A stretch of 64,000 bases of DNA from Flavobacterium sp. LC2016-01. GTDB taxonomy: Bacteria > Bacteroidota > Bacteroidia > Flavobacteriales > Flavobacteriaceae. The translations under genes and the position numbers were made by a program. How positions within the stretch are numbered: position 1 is the stretch's first letter; every line of letters begins with the position of its first letter. Location: NCBI RefSeq assembly GCF_009711135.1, contig NZ_WMIC01000005.1, positions 398,882-462,881 on the forward strand, written 5' to 3'. Under the pieces are notes generated by a model. The model was given only the letters and a program-made list of their open reading frames with translations, did not search any database and was not told the DNA's origin. Of this stretch, positions 45,300-53,847 are shown one piece after another.

Positions 45300-46559
45300 T
45301 TAAACTTTAACCGTAATAACATCTTTGAGCAAAGTAGAAAACTTGGGAGATAATCTGTTCTGTCTCATTTTCCATTGTCGTCCTAAAGACTGTACGCCGA
45401 ATTTAATTTTATTATTGCCATAACTCTGATTCATTTTATCAATCACACTCATTAAGGGCTGATGTTTAGGATTTGATGTTTTGAATAAATTAAGCTGCGT
45501 TTCATTATTTGGAGTTAGACCCATTACAATTACGCCAGCCTTTTTATAACGATAGCCTTTTTTAAAAATAGCTTTAAATCCCTTTTGCGCAGCCTCATTA
45601 AGCTCTATTGTCGAATTTGTCGGAAAATCAGTAGTGATAGTAATACTTCGTGAGTATTGTGAGTTTTCGTCTTTTAAAAAACTAGTCTGAATAAAAACAG
45701 TTACCATATTGCAATGACAATCCTGACGCCTTAATTTCTCAGCACAAGAAGCTGTAAACGTGCTGATTCGTTCTGAAATTTCTTCATAAGTAGTATATCT
45801 TTTTTCGAAAGATCTTGTGGTGGCAATCATTTTTCGATCAACGGCTTCTTCTAAATCCAAAGTTGGTTTTCCTTCTAATTCATGTTTTAAACGAAGCCCA
45901 ACTACAGACATTTCTTTTCTTACCCAAGCATCCGGAAGTTGGGTAAATTCATAAGCCGTGTTGATTTTTTTTAATTTAAGCCGTTTGGCGTGTTTTCTTC
46001 CAATTCCCCATACGTCTTCAATTTTAGTCCACCTTAATGCTTTAATTCTTTTTTCTTCAGAGTCAATACAATAAACACCCTGCGTACGATCTGCAAATTT
46101 TCGAGCAATTTTATTTGCCACTTTTGCCAAAGCTTTGGTAGGCGCAAAACCTATACTGACAGGAATGCCCGTTCCTTGTGTTACTTCTTTCCTCATTTTC
46201 AAGCCTAGCACATTCAGATCAAATAAATCGTAACCTGAAAATTTCAGGAAAGCTTCATCAATACTGTAAATTTCGATTTCGGGAGTATAAGTTTGAAGCA
46301 GGTTCATTACCCGATTGCTCATATCGCCGTACAGCGGATAATTAGAAGAATAAACAAAAATGTTTTTTTCTTTAAAAACAGATTCATACTTAAAAGCAGG
46401 AATAGCCATTGGTATGCCAAGAGCCTTAGCTTCATCGGAACGCGAAATAACACAGCCATCATTATTAGAGAGAATAACGATAGGTTTTCCTCTTAAACTT
46501 GGCTCAAATACTCTTTGGCAAGAAGCATAAAAATTATTACAATCGACTAAAGCAAACAT
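45300..46559 (-). CDS. umuC: Translesion DNA polymerase V catalytic subunit
   Basis: A 419-aa Y-family polymerase. It opens with MFALVDCNNFYASCQRVFEP (metal-binding Asp) and has YSIDEAF near residue 100 with the second catalytic Asp and Glu. A helix-hairpin-helix region (DVWGIGRKHAKRL) and the little-finger domain follow. The open frame extends to 46622, but the extra residues are translated from a palindromic repeat, so the ATG at 46559 is correct. It pairs with umuD 100 bp upstream; the spacer is almost wholly a repeat copy. Together they copy damaged DNA. Confidence 0.94.
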   Translation of the reverse strand: MFALVDCNNFYASCQRVFEPSLRGKPIVILSNNDGCVISRSDEAKALGIPMAIPAFKYESVFKEKNIFVYSSNYPLYGDMSNRVMNLLQTYTPEIEIYSIDEAFLKFSGYDLFDLNVLGLKMRKEVTQGTGIPVSIGFAPTKALAKVANKIARKFADRTQGVYCIDSEEKRIKALRWTKIEDVWGIGRKHAKRLKLKKINTAYEFTQLPDAWVRKEMSVVGLRLKHELEGKPTLDLEEAVDRKMIATTRSFEKRYTTYEEISERISTFTASCAEKLRRQDCHCNMVTVFIQTSFLKDENSQYSRSITITTDFPTNSTIELNEAAQKGFKAIFKKGYRYKKAGVIVMGLTPNNETQLNLFKTSNPKHQPLMSVIDKMNQSYGNNKIKFGVQSLGRQWKMRQNRLSPKFSTLLKDVITVKV

Positions 46560-46591
46560 TTCTAATGTGTTTTTTATTTCTATTTCTATTT

Positions 46592-46658
46592 TGCCACCCT
46601 GAGCGAAGTCGAAGGGCTTCATAGTATAAAAGGTCTTCGACTTCGCTCAGACTGACAA
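46592..46658. repeat. Palindromic repeat, copy 1 (between umuD and umuC)
   Basis: Arms CTGAGCGAAGTCGAAG and CTTCGACTTCGCTCAG face each other around a short centre. Copy 2 (48022-48088) is its near reverse complement, and a half copy lies at 63313-63340. It starts two bases after the umuD stop and sits inside the umuDC operon. Confidence 0.85.
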
Positions 46659-46659
46659 C

Positions 46660-47109
46660 TTAAAAAGATTTAATACAATGAATTACAATTCCCCAAATCA
46701 CAAAATTATTTTCCGGAGTTACTTTTATAGGCAGATAATCTTCATTTTCTGCAATAAGCCAAATGATCTCTTTTTCTATTTTGATACGCTTTACAGTAAA
46801 TTCCCCATCAATTTGGCAAACAGCAATTTTATTGTTTTGCGGTTCAAGGCTTTTATCAATAATCAATAAGTCACCATCATTGATGCCGGCATTTTTCATA
46901 GAATGTCCTTTTACTCTGGCGAAATAAGTAGTGTATTTGTGTTTGATGAATTCTTTGTTGAGATCAATCGATAATTCGATAAAGTCATCAGCAGGCGAAG
47001 GAAAACCTGCGCTGATACCAACGTCAAAAAAAGGCAGTTTTACTTCCGAACTTACATCCGGAATGTATAATTGTATTGATTGTGTGGTATTTATATTTGT
47101 CAATTTCAT
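46660..47109 (-). CDS. umuD: UmuD-like self-cleaving S24 protein
   Basis: A 149-aa S24 peptidase. The cleavage site is A34-G35 in SAGFPSPADD, very like E. coli UmuD. Catalytic S70 lies in GHSM and K107 in TVKRIK. RecA-driven self-cleavage would give active UmuD-prime for Pol V. It is followed by umuC. The -7 box TAATTTTG lies at 47143-47150 (minus strand), 33 nt before the ATG. It is divergent from an XRE-S24 gene, the likely regulator. Confidence 0.93.
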   Translation of the reverse strand: MKLTNINTTQSIQLYIPDVSSEVKLPFFDVGISAGFPSPADDFIELSIDLNKEFIKHKYTTYFARVKGHSMKNAGINDGDLLIIDKSLEPQNNKIAVCQIDGEFTVKRIKIEKEIIWLIAENEDYLPIKVTPENNFVIWGIVIHCIKSF

Positions 47110-47142
47110 AATTCACTTCAAAAAGTTGTTTTTTTGTAACCA

Positions 47143-47150
47143 CAAAATTA
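47143..47150 (-). promoter_or_regulatory. umuDC promoter, -7 element
   Basis: Minus-strand TAATTTTG, exact TAnnTTTG. It lies 23 bp from the -7 box of the divergent repressor gene. Confidence 0.55.
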
Positions 47151-47160
47151 GTACAGATAA

Positions 47161-47187
47161 GAACAATTTTTTATATATTTGCTGTTC
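47161..47187. promoter_or_regulatory. Possible operator in the umuD/repressor spacer
   Basis: GAACA (47161-47165) and TGTTC (47183-47187) form an inverted repeat 17 bp apart that brackets the plus-strand -7 box TATATTTG (47174-47181). The arms resemble halves of SOS-type GAAC/GTTC boxes, with wider spacing. It is a plausible site for the XRE-S24 protein. Confidence 0.4.
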
Positions 47188-47207
47188 CAAATTATAACAA
47201 ATTAATT

Positions 47208-47981
47208 ATGTCTTTATTTTCAGATAACATCAGAGCATTGAGGGTTAAGCATAAAATATCACAAGAGAAATTAGCTGGAAACCTTAGCATTACAAGAGGA
47301 AGATACGTGAAATACGAAGATGGAACTTCGGAAGCGCCGTATGACATTTTAAAGAAAATCGCCTTGTATTTTCATACCAGTATCGATTTGATATTATCGG
47401 TCGATATTCGGAAAATTAATATCGAAAATTTGATCAAACTAGAAGGTAACCGACTCATTTTACCCATCCAGGTTGATAATTTTGGAGAAAATTATATCGA
47501 AATTGTTTCCCAAAAAGCAAAAGCCGGTTACCTAAACGGCTATGCCGATCCGGAATATATTGAAAGCCTTCAACAGGTTTCGCTTCCGTTTTTAGGACCT
47601 GGCAAACACCGTGGATTTCCTGTAGAAGGCGATTCGATGCCACCGCATGAAGATGGTTCGATTATTATTGGCCGTTATGTGGAAAGGCTAGGTGAGGTGA
47701 TGGATGGAAAAACGTATATCCTGATTACCAAAAATGAGGGAATGGTTTATAAACGACTGAACAAAAACAAAAAGAATGCTTTGGTTTTAGAATCAGATAA
47801 TAGTTTTTACCCAAATTATGAAGTGAAAGCTTCTGACATTTTGGAGATTTGGGAATACGAATGCAACATCGGCCGATCTGATAAAAAACAAACATTATCT
47901 GAAACAGAGAGCATGAAAGAATTGCTTTTGGAAGTAAAAAGAGAAGTGATGGAGATTAAGAATAATACTTCGAATACGTAG
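47208..47981 (+). CDS. XRE-S24 transcriptional repressor, possible SOS regulator
   Basis: A 257-aa repressor of CI/LexA plan. The XRE helix-turn-helix covers about residues 5-62 (KISQEKLAGNLSITRGRYVKYEDG). The S24 peptidase part has a candidate A106-G107 cleavage site (AKAGYLNGY), S143 in GDSMPP and K182 in VYKRL. Many Bacteroidota lack LexA; a self-cleaving XRE-S24 protein divergent from umuDC is therefore a good candidate for damage control of that operon. A 35-residue tail with a coiled-coil look ends the protein. It could also be a captured prophage repressor, but no other phage genes are nearby. Confidence 0.88.
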   Translation: MSLFSDNIRALRVKHKISQEKLAGNLSITRGRYVKYEDGTSEAPYDILKKIALYFHTSIDLILSVDIRKINIENLIKLEGNRLILPIQVDNFGENYIEIVSQKAKAGYLNGYADPEYIESLQQVSLPFLGPGKHRGFPVEGDSMPPHEDGSIIIGRYVERLGEVMDGKTYILITKNEGMVYKRLNKNKKNALVLESDNSFYPNYEVKASDILEIWEYECNIGRSDKKQTLSETESMKELLLEVKREVMEIKNNTSNT

Positions 47982-48021
47982 ATTTTTCCGCCACGAATTC
48001 ACGAATTATTTTAAATCAAAA

Positions 48022-48088
48022 TGTCAGTCTGAGCGGAGTCGAAGACCTTTTATATTATGAAGCCCTTCGACTCCGCTCAGGGTGACAA
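48022..48088. repeat. Palindromic repeat, copy 2
   Basis: Near reverse complement of copy 1 at 46592-46658, with GGAGTC in place of GAAGTC in one arm and the matching change GACTCC in the other, so pairing is kept. It lies between the repressor gene and the converging PAP2 gene, where it could act as a bidirectional terminator. Confidence 0.85.
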
Positions 48089-48104
48089 TCGGAATCAAAA
48101 AAAT

Positions 48105-48866
48105 CTAAAAAACCTTCACAAAACTCAAACCATATTGCTGTCCGTTATAAAAAGGCGCAACCATAGAAGTTGATTTATTTTCAGAAGATGATTTGAACAG
48201 TTTTTTAGTAATATAAGGATTCATCCAATACGCGATTTTTGTACTCAAAATCCCGATTCCGGCTCCTGCCGCAACATCGGTTAACCAATGGCGATTGTTG
48301 TAAATTCTAAATAATCCCGTTCCGGTGGCTACGGCATAACCGGCAATTCCGTACCAAATTGACTTGTCTTTGTATTCCTGGTATAAAAATTCGGCACCCA
48401 TAAATGCAGTTGCGGTGTGTCCAGAAGGGAAGGAGTTGTTAGAACTTCCGTCAGGTCTTTCTACATGCGAAATCGATTTTAAACCCAAAACCGTTGTCGC
48501 CATAATCGCATACGAAGTCACAAGTATTACAGAACGGTCGCGCATATTATTTTTACCTTTTACACCAAAAGCATTCAACGCATAAACCGATGCTGCGGGT
48601 GCATATTGCGAGAAATCATCAATAGTAACTTTCTCGTCAATATCCTCGGTAACTTCATCCTTAATTTGGTGATTAAAACTTAGGAGCTGATCACTTTCTA
48701 AACCAATCACGCCATAACCAATTAATACACCCGGAATGATTAATTGTTTGTAATTGAATTTTAAATGATTGGAGGTGCTGTCGATTTTTGTAATAGAATC
48801 ATTTTGTTGTGCATTCGCAGAAAATAATCCGAATAGAAATAGCAGAAGAATAGCTTTGCAGGACAT
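48105..48866 (-). CDS. PAP2-family phosphatase
   Basis: A 253-aa exported or membrane phosphatase. A signal peptide ends near SANAQ (about residue 20). The three PAP2 motifs are present: K-S-ISHVERPDG, SFPSGHTATAF and RIYNNRHWLTDVAAG, with the two catalytic His. It should dephosphorylate a lipid phosphate such as undecaprenyl-pyrophosphate, phosphatidylglycerol-phosphate or lipid A; the substrate is not readable. Monocistronic. Confidence 0.88.
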   Translation of the reverse strand: MSCKAILLLFLFGLFSANAQQNDSITKIDSTSNHLKFNYKQLIIPGVLIGYGVIGLESDQLLSFNHQIKDEVTEDIDEKVTIDDFSQYAPAASVYALNAFGVKGKNNMRDRSVILVTSYAIMATTVLGLKSISHVERPDGSSNNSFPSGHTATAFMGAEFLYQEYKDKSIWYGIAGYAVATGTGLFRIYNNRHWLTDVAAGAGIGILSTKIAYWMNPYITKKLFKSSSENKSTSMVAPFYNGQQYGLSFVKVF

Positions 48867-49281
48867 CGTTATTTTTGTTTTTGTTGCAATAATAACGAAT
48901 GTCTGAACGAACTATTTTTCCCTTAATTCAACCTTAAGCGAACTTTAATTTGTTGGGTTTAAATGTGATAGTTGGATTAAGATTGGCTTATTTTTTTTAA
49001 ATTCTGCTGGAATGATTTTCATATTGTAGCAACGGATTTCAATCCGTTGAAGTTTGATCAAACCATGTTTTAAAGTCCCGTAGGGACGATTTATATTGTA
49101 GGGCTGGATTTCAATCCAGTCCAATATGAATCGAGCCCACAGCTCTTTTGCATTTTGGAATTTCTTTGTCAACCGGATTGAAATCCGGCCCTACAATATG
49201 TGTCGAGCCTATGGCTCTTTTAATATTTTTGTTTAAACAATTAACAATTAACAATTAACAATTAACAATTAACAATTATTC
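48867..49281. repeat. Repeat-filled spacer with covarying hairpins
   Basis: No gene is convincing here. Three copies of a unit made of ATATTGTAG next to a hairpin with core GGATTTCAATCC lie at 49021-49049, 49092-49122 and, inverted, 49172-49200. Their outer stem bases differ but still pair. Small GTCCC/GGGAC and GAGCC/GGCTC hairpins and a 7-bp tandem repeat (49237-49278) complete the spacer. Confidence 0.75.
49237..49278. repeat. ACAATTA tandem repeat, six copies
   Basis: Six exact head-to-tail copies of ACAATTA (42 bp), four bases from the stop of the Kdp-locus histidine kinase. Copy number is likely variable between strains. Confidence 0.95.
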
Positions 49282-51000
49282 TTATACTTTCAATGAAAAC
49301 CAAAACGTACTACCCAATCCCAAATTACTCTCAACACCAACATTCCCATTTTGCGCTTCAATAAACTCTTTACTGATTGCTAAGCCCAATCCCGTTCCAG
49401 ATTTTTGACTTCCCGGAACCTGGAAATATTTATCGAAAACTTTATCTTTATATCTTGCGTCAATTCCTTTTCCGGTGTCAATGACCTGAAATACGATTTG
49501 ATTATTTTCTTTTTTAAGTTTAATGTGAATAGTACTTTTTTCAGAAGAATACCGAATAGCATTTGACAAATAATTAATCAAAACCCAGCCTGTTTTTTCG
49601 CTATCGGCTTTTACGTCTTCTAGATTTTCATCGGCATCAATTATTAATTTAATCTGTTTTTGTTCCGCCTGAACTTTTACCGCTTCGACGGCATAATTTA
49701 CAATTTCATGCGGATTACTTTTTTCAATATTCAGCTGAATATTTCCTGTTTCCAATTGTGATAAATTGAGCAATTCGCCAGTAATTTTTAATAAGCGCTG
49801 ACTGTCCTCTTTTATACTTTCGACCAATTGTTTCTGGTCGTCGTTCATGTCGCCTGTTTTTTCATTTTCAAGCAATTTCAGACTTAATTTTATCGAAGCA
49901 ATTGGTGTTTTTAATTCGTGTGAAACTGTCGCAATAAAATTGGTTTTAGCAAAATCCAGTTCTTTAAAAAGCGTAATATTTCGTAGAATAATCACATCGC
50001 CAATATTGATTTCTTTTTCTTCGCCTGTTGGAATAATAGTAATGTTCAGAATTTCTTTTTCGAAATAACTTTCTTTTCCGTGCGCGTAAATTTTAAGTGG
50101 CTGTTTTTTAGGAGAATCTGAATCTTCTTTTAAAATTAAAGAACGAATCAAATCATTTGACAAGGCTAGAGTTGAAGCCGATTTCCCGATAACATCTTCC
50201 AGTTTCAGACCAACAATTTTCAGTGCTTCATCATTGGCAAACAAAACAATTCCTTCATGATCCAAACCAATAATAGGATCATTCATATTATTGATTAAAG
50301 TTTCCAGTCGTTTCTTTTCGAAGAAGAGTTTGTACAAATTACTATCGTTATATTCCTGAAGTTTCTGCGCCATCGTATTAAACGATTTGGCCAAATCTCC
50401 AAATTCGCTATGACTTGTAAAATGAACGCGCTCTGAATAGTTTTTATTCGCAATTTCCTTAATACTCAGCGTTAATTCCTTTATAGGGTTTGCAATATTA
50501 TTGGGCAGATTAACCAACAAATTAAAAGCAATCAAAAAGCATAAACTTCCCACAATGGCAATCCATAAATTAGCATTTTCGGCGGTATGTTTGGCAATAT
50601 CGCTTTTCTGTTTTATCGCGTCCAGATTCAGTTTCATAATCGCAAAAATATCCTGTCTGATTTTTGCTTTTATGGTTTCGTTTGCTCCGTTTTGTTCTAA
50701 AATCGTAAAACTTTTTTCAAGGTTTTCGGTTGCTTCTTTTTCTCCCGGTTCGGTAACATTTTGCGTTTGTTTTTCAAGATATTCCTTGAAAACATGAATC
50801 TTGCTATCAGGGCTCGCTTTAATTTCATCCAAAGACAAAATCATATTTCGCGAATATTCCAGCGTATTATAATTCGCTTTCAGAATATTCTCGGTATCTG
50901 CTTTTATCAAAAAAACAGAATAACCGCTCACTAACGAAAGTATGATGATCATTAAAAATAACAATCCAACTCCCAGATTCAATTTGGTTTTAATTCTCAT
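49282..51000 (-). CDS. Histidine kinase of the Kdp locus
   Basis: A 572-aa kinase. Membrane spans lie at about 8-33 and 146-165, followed by HAMP (about 167-220), PAS (about 232-340, NMNDPIIGLDHEGIVLFAN) and HisKA with H361 in VSHELKTPI. The HATPase domain has NYLSNAIRYS, DTGKGI and GTGLGLAIS. It lies downstream of a KdpD-like protein that lacks a kinase domain, so the usual KdpD is split over two genes. It probably phosphorylates the NtrC-type regulator at 59364-60713. The periplasmic helical part may sense the envelope rather than potassium itself. Confidence 0.9.
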   Translation of the reverse strand: MRIKTKLNLGVGLLFLMIIILSLVSGYSVFLIKADTENILKANYNTLEYSRNMILSLDEIKASPDSKIHVFKEYLEKQTQNVTEPGEKEATENLEKSFTILEQNGANETIKAKIRQDIFAIMKLNLDAIKQKSDIAKHTAENANLWIAIVGSLCFLIAFNLLVNLPNNIANPIKELTLSIKEIANKNYSERVHFTSHSEFGDLAKSFNTMAQKLQEYNDSNLYKLFFEKKRLETLINNMNDPIIGLDHEGIVLFANDEALKIVGLKLEDVIGKSASTLALSNDLIRSLILKEDSDSPKKQPLKIYAHGKESYFEKEILNITIIPTGEEKEINIGDVIILRNITLFKELDFAKTNFIATVSHELKTPIASIKLSLKLLENEKTGDMNDDQKQLVESIKEDSQRLLKITGELLNLSQLETGNIQLNIEKSNPHEIVNYAVEAVKVQAEQKQIKLIIDADENLEDVKADSEKTGWVLINYLSNAIRYSSEKSTIHIKLKKENNQIVFQVIDTGKGIDARYKDKVFDKYFQVPGSQKSGTGLGLAISKEFIEAQNGNVGVESNLGLGSTFWFSLKV

Positions 51001-51031
51001 GACGTTTATTTAAAAACAAGTTTTTTATTTG

Positions 51032-51128
51032 AACCATTAAGATATTAAGGAAATTAAGTTTTGAACTTAATGAAACTTACAAAGAGAAAATTAAGCATAG
51101 CCTTTATTTTCTTAATATCTTAATGGTT
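51032..51128. repeat. Long inverted repeat between kinase and KdpD genes
   Basis: AACCATTAAGATATTAAGGAAA (51032-51053) pairs with its near complement at 51108-51128 with one mismatch. Partial relatives with the CCATTAAG start occur at about 52275 and 52511, around the KdpD gene. Confidence 0.8.
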
Positions 51129-51135
51129 AGAAAAA

Positions 51136-52260
51136 TTACGACAGTATAACAAGATCAACATTTGACAGCGACAATTTGTTTAGTAAACGTCTAAAAATTG
51201 TTGTAGACAAAATTACTTTAAATAAATTCAAATGCGGTTTTCCGATGCAGACAGTTGTAATTTGTTTTTCTTCTACGGTTGCCAAAATCGCATCTGTAAT
51301 ATTACTGTTTTCCAGTTTAATAACTTCTGCGCCTAATTGCACGGCGAGTTTAAAGTTATTAATTAAATGTCTCTGTTTGTCCAAAGCAATTTTATTACTG
51401 CTTTCCTGCGGAGTTTCTACATATAAAACATACCACAATCCGTTATAATAACTGGAGAGTCTTGCTGTTTTTCTAATTACAATTTTAGCCGTTTTATCAT
51501 TACTGCTAATGCAGGCCAAAAGTTTCTCATGTCGTAAAGCATGAAGATTCGGAACTTCATTTTCAACTTTCCGAACGACCTGACTCGCTACTTCTTTCAA
51601 AGCCAATTCCCGAAGTTGTAAAATCTGTTCCGATTTAAAAAAGTTCGTTAAAGCCGTCTGAATTTTATCCGGAGTATAAATTTTTCCTTCTCTCAAACGC
51701 GCAATCAAATCTTCAGATGTCAAGTCGATATTCACGACTTCATCCGCCAATCGTAAAACATTGTCCGGAATACGTTCCTGAACATCAATGTTGGTAATCC
51801 GTTTTACATCTTCATTTAAACTTTCAATATGCTGAATATTCACCGCCGAAATCACATTAATTCCCGCTTCCAAAATTTCTAAAACATCCTGCCAGCGTTT
51901 TTCATTTTTGCTTCCCTCAACGTTCGTGTGCGCTAATTCATCAACAATAACCACTTCCGGACGAAGGTTGATAATTGCCTGAACATCTAATTCTTCCAGT
52001 TCTTTTCCTTTATAGAAAATGGTCCGTCTCGGAATTATAGGCAAACCTGCTAATAATTCATGCGTTTCTTTTCGCATATGCGTTTCGATGTAGCCAATTT
52101 TCACATCGATTCCGTTTTTCAATAACGAATGCGCTTCCTGAAGCATACGAAAAGTCTTGCCCACACCGGCGCTCATTCCAATGTAGATTTTAAATTTCCC
52201 CTTTCGTGATTTCTGAATTAAATCGAGAAAGTGCTGTGCGTTATTATTTTCGTTTTCCAT
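51136..52260 (-). CDS. kdpD: KdpD-like sensor protein without kinase domain
   Basis: A 374-aa soluble protein equal to the N-terminal half of KdpD. The KdpD domain (about 15-225) has Walker A IGMSAGVGKT and the Walker B-like VVIVDELAHTN. A universal-stress (USP) domain follows (about 245-374). The four membrane spans and histidine kinase of classical KdpD are absent; those functions seem to be taken by the kinase gene downstream. The ATG at 52260 (MENENNNAQHF) is preferred; upstream codons run into a repeat. It may read K+ status and signal to the kinase by contact. Confidence 0.88.
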   Translation of the reverse strand: MENENNNAQHFLDLIQKSRKGKFKIYIGMSAGVGKTFRMLQEAHSLLKNGIDVKIGYIETHMRKETHELLAGLPIIPRRTIFYKGKELEELDVQAIINLRPEVVIVDELAHTNVEGSKNEKRWQDVLEILEAGINVISAVNIQHIESLNEDVKRITNIDVQERIPDNVLRLADEVVNIDLTSEDLIARLREGKIYTPDKIQTALTNFFKSEQILQLRELALKEVASQVVRKVENEVPNLHALRHEKLLACISSNDKTAKIVIRKTARLSSYYNGLWYVLYVETPQESSNKIALDKQRHLINNFKLAVQLGAEVIKLENSNITDAILATVEEKQITTVCIGKPHLNLFKVILSTTIFRRLLNKLSLSNVDLVILS

Positions 52261-52344
52261 GTTTTTTGGTTTAACCATTAAGACATTAAGTAAATTAAGC
52301 TCATGAGAAAATTTAAAATACTTCATTTCTTATTGTTGAGATTA

Positions 52345-52470
52345 GCACACGGATGGCGCGGATTTACTTCGTAAAAGCGCTGATAAAAACGGATTTTTTT
52401 GTTCACTCTAAAATATAAAATCCGTATTAATCTGCGTCTTCGCGGTAGCGAATCGGTTTCATCCGTGTTC
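52345..52470. repeat. Long interrupted palindrome
   Basis: ACACGGATG pairs with CATCCGTGT at the ends, and an inner CTGATAAAAACGGATTTT pairs with AAAATCCGTATTAATCTG. I recall this type as a common Flavobacterium spacer repeat. It lies between the porin and KdpD-like genes. Confidence 0.75.
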
Positions 52471-52535
52471 TAATTTTTAGGCAAAAGAACAAAGTACAGA
52501 ACTTAATCTCTTAATGGTAAAAAATCTTTTAATGT

Positions 52536-53615
52536 TTAGAAAGAAATCGCCAAGGAAGTCGTTACAAACGTATTCGTATCCGTTGGAAGATTGTCTTTAT
52601 TGGTGAAGATTTCGTCTTTACTTGAAAGATTTCTTGCTTCAATTCTAAACATAACATTATCAGTAACTAAGTAATCAAAGTTAGCTGAAAATCCGTAAGT
52701 TTTAAAACCATTAGGTGTTTCAGTTACGATAATTACACCTTTTTCATCACTATAATATTCACCTCTCACTGCAAGCTGAATCTTGTCAACTGGTTTGTAT
52801 TGCAGAATCAAAACTGGCGAAAACCAAGTATTATATTTATCACTTCCTTTAGCCGATTGCTGAGATCCAATATCAAAACCAGCTGTAATATTTGTCTTTT
52901 CCGTTACTTTAAACTGTCCGTAAAAGTTGTTGAAATAACGCCACTTTTTATCAATATCCGGCTGTTCATTTCCAACATAAGTACTCCAGTTCAAAGCAAC
53001 CCGATCAGATGGTTTGTAAGTAACCTGAGTTCCAAAAGCAGGCGTTTGATTACCTTCGACTTTCTCAATTCTCTGCCAGCCATTCAAGTACATTCCTGCC
53101 AAATACCATTCCCCAGATTCAGAAGTATAACCAATTTTAACTCCCGTTTCATAATAAGGAGAATTTTCAGCCAGAATGCTTCGAGTTAAAGTCTGACAGT
53201 CTTTTCCAATCGCACTTTCAAAACCAATATGCGAAGGCATAATTCCCGCATCAACCCATAAATTATGGTTTTTCGAAATCTTTACACCAACATTCGCTTC
53301 GTAAACATTTTTCAATAAACCCTGCTCGGCAGACATATTATATTCGGCGTAAGTCCCCGCCATCAAGGCAAAATTTCCTCGAATATTTTCTTTCGAATAA
53401 TTCACTTTCGCCATTCCCAAATTCAGGTTTACCTCGTTGCTTTTATTATAACTGTAAAAAAAGTTTGGCCGAGTATGATTTTCTGGTTTCCCGAAATCAT
53501 AACTATAATAAGCGTCAACATATCCCGAAAATGTCAATGGACTTTTAGATTCTTCTTGTGCGTGTAAATTGCTATAACCAAAAGCGATTAAAGCAGTAAG
53601 TATTATTTTTTTCAT
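52536..53615 (-). CDS. OmpL-like beta-barrel porin
   Basis: A 359-aa outer membrane protein. A signal peptide ends near NLHAQ (about residue 19). The mature protein is full of alternating beta strands and aromatic girdles and ends in a terminal Phe (LAISF), as outer membrane barrels do. It matches the putative beta-barrel porin-2 (OmpL-like) type. It lies between kdpC and the KdpD-like gene on the same strand, so it is likely co-expressed with the K+ pump, perhaps to admit K+ across the outer membrane. That role is inference. Confidence 0.85.
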   Translation of the reverse strand: MKKIILTALIAFGYSNLHAQEESKSPLTFSGYVDAYYSYDFGKPENHTRPNFFYSYNKSNEVNLNLGMAKVNYSKENIRGNFALMAGTYAEYNMSAEQGLLKNVYEANVGVKISKNHNLWVDAGIMPSHIGFESAIGKDCQTLTRSILAENSPYYETGVKIGYTSESGEWYLAGMYLNGWQRIEKVEGNQTPAFGTQVTYKPSDRVALNWSTYVGNEQPDIDKKWRYFNNFYGQFKVTEKTNITAGFDIGSQQSAKGSDKYNTWFSPVLILQYKPVDKIQLAVRGEYYSDEKGVIIVTETPNGFKTYGFSANFDYLVTDNVMFRIEARNLSSKDEIFTNKDNLPTDTNTFVTTSLAISF

Positions 53616-53651
53616 TTTTGTGGTATTCTATTATTTATTAGTAGATTTTTT

Positions 53652-53735
53652 AGGAGCTAATCCCGCTATCCGTTTCAATCTTTTCCTGGCTAAAGAAGCC
53701 AGAAAAAGGATTTCCACTACTATCGGGGCTAGGGC
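53652..53735. repeat. GGAGCTA-family repeat, copy 1
   Basis: It shares AGGAGCTA, CCCGCTATCCG, TTCAATCTTTT, AAAAAGGATTTCC and CTATCGGGGCTA with copy 2 at 63394-63478. The central hairpin arms differ between copies (CTGGCT/AGCCAG here) with paired changes. Confidence 0.88.
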
Positions 53736-53847
53736 ATTTGGGGTAAAAAGGCGTTTTTGTACTATAATATTTTCATATCCGAACAGGTTTCCAAAACCTG
53801 TTAGGTATATTGTAAGTTTAATTTTTCGATTCCAATTCTCGCCACAG

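Noticed and set aside
46560..46622. Extended N terminus of umuC
   Set aside because: The extra residues come from the palindromic repeat; the family start is at 46559.
47208..47981. Prophage remnant
   Set aside because: The repressor could be phage-derived, but no other phage gene lies near it and it faces umuD; a cellular role is more likely.
48945..49172. A 75-codon frame on the minus strand
   Set aside because: It covers the hairpin repeats and has no coding character.
49237..49278. CRISPR-like array
   Set aside because: The units are 7 bp with no spacers; it is a simple tandem repeat. No cas gene is near.
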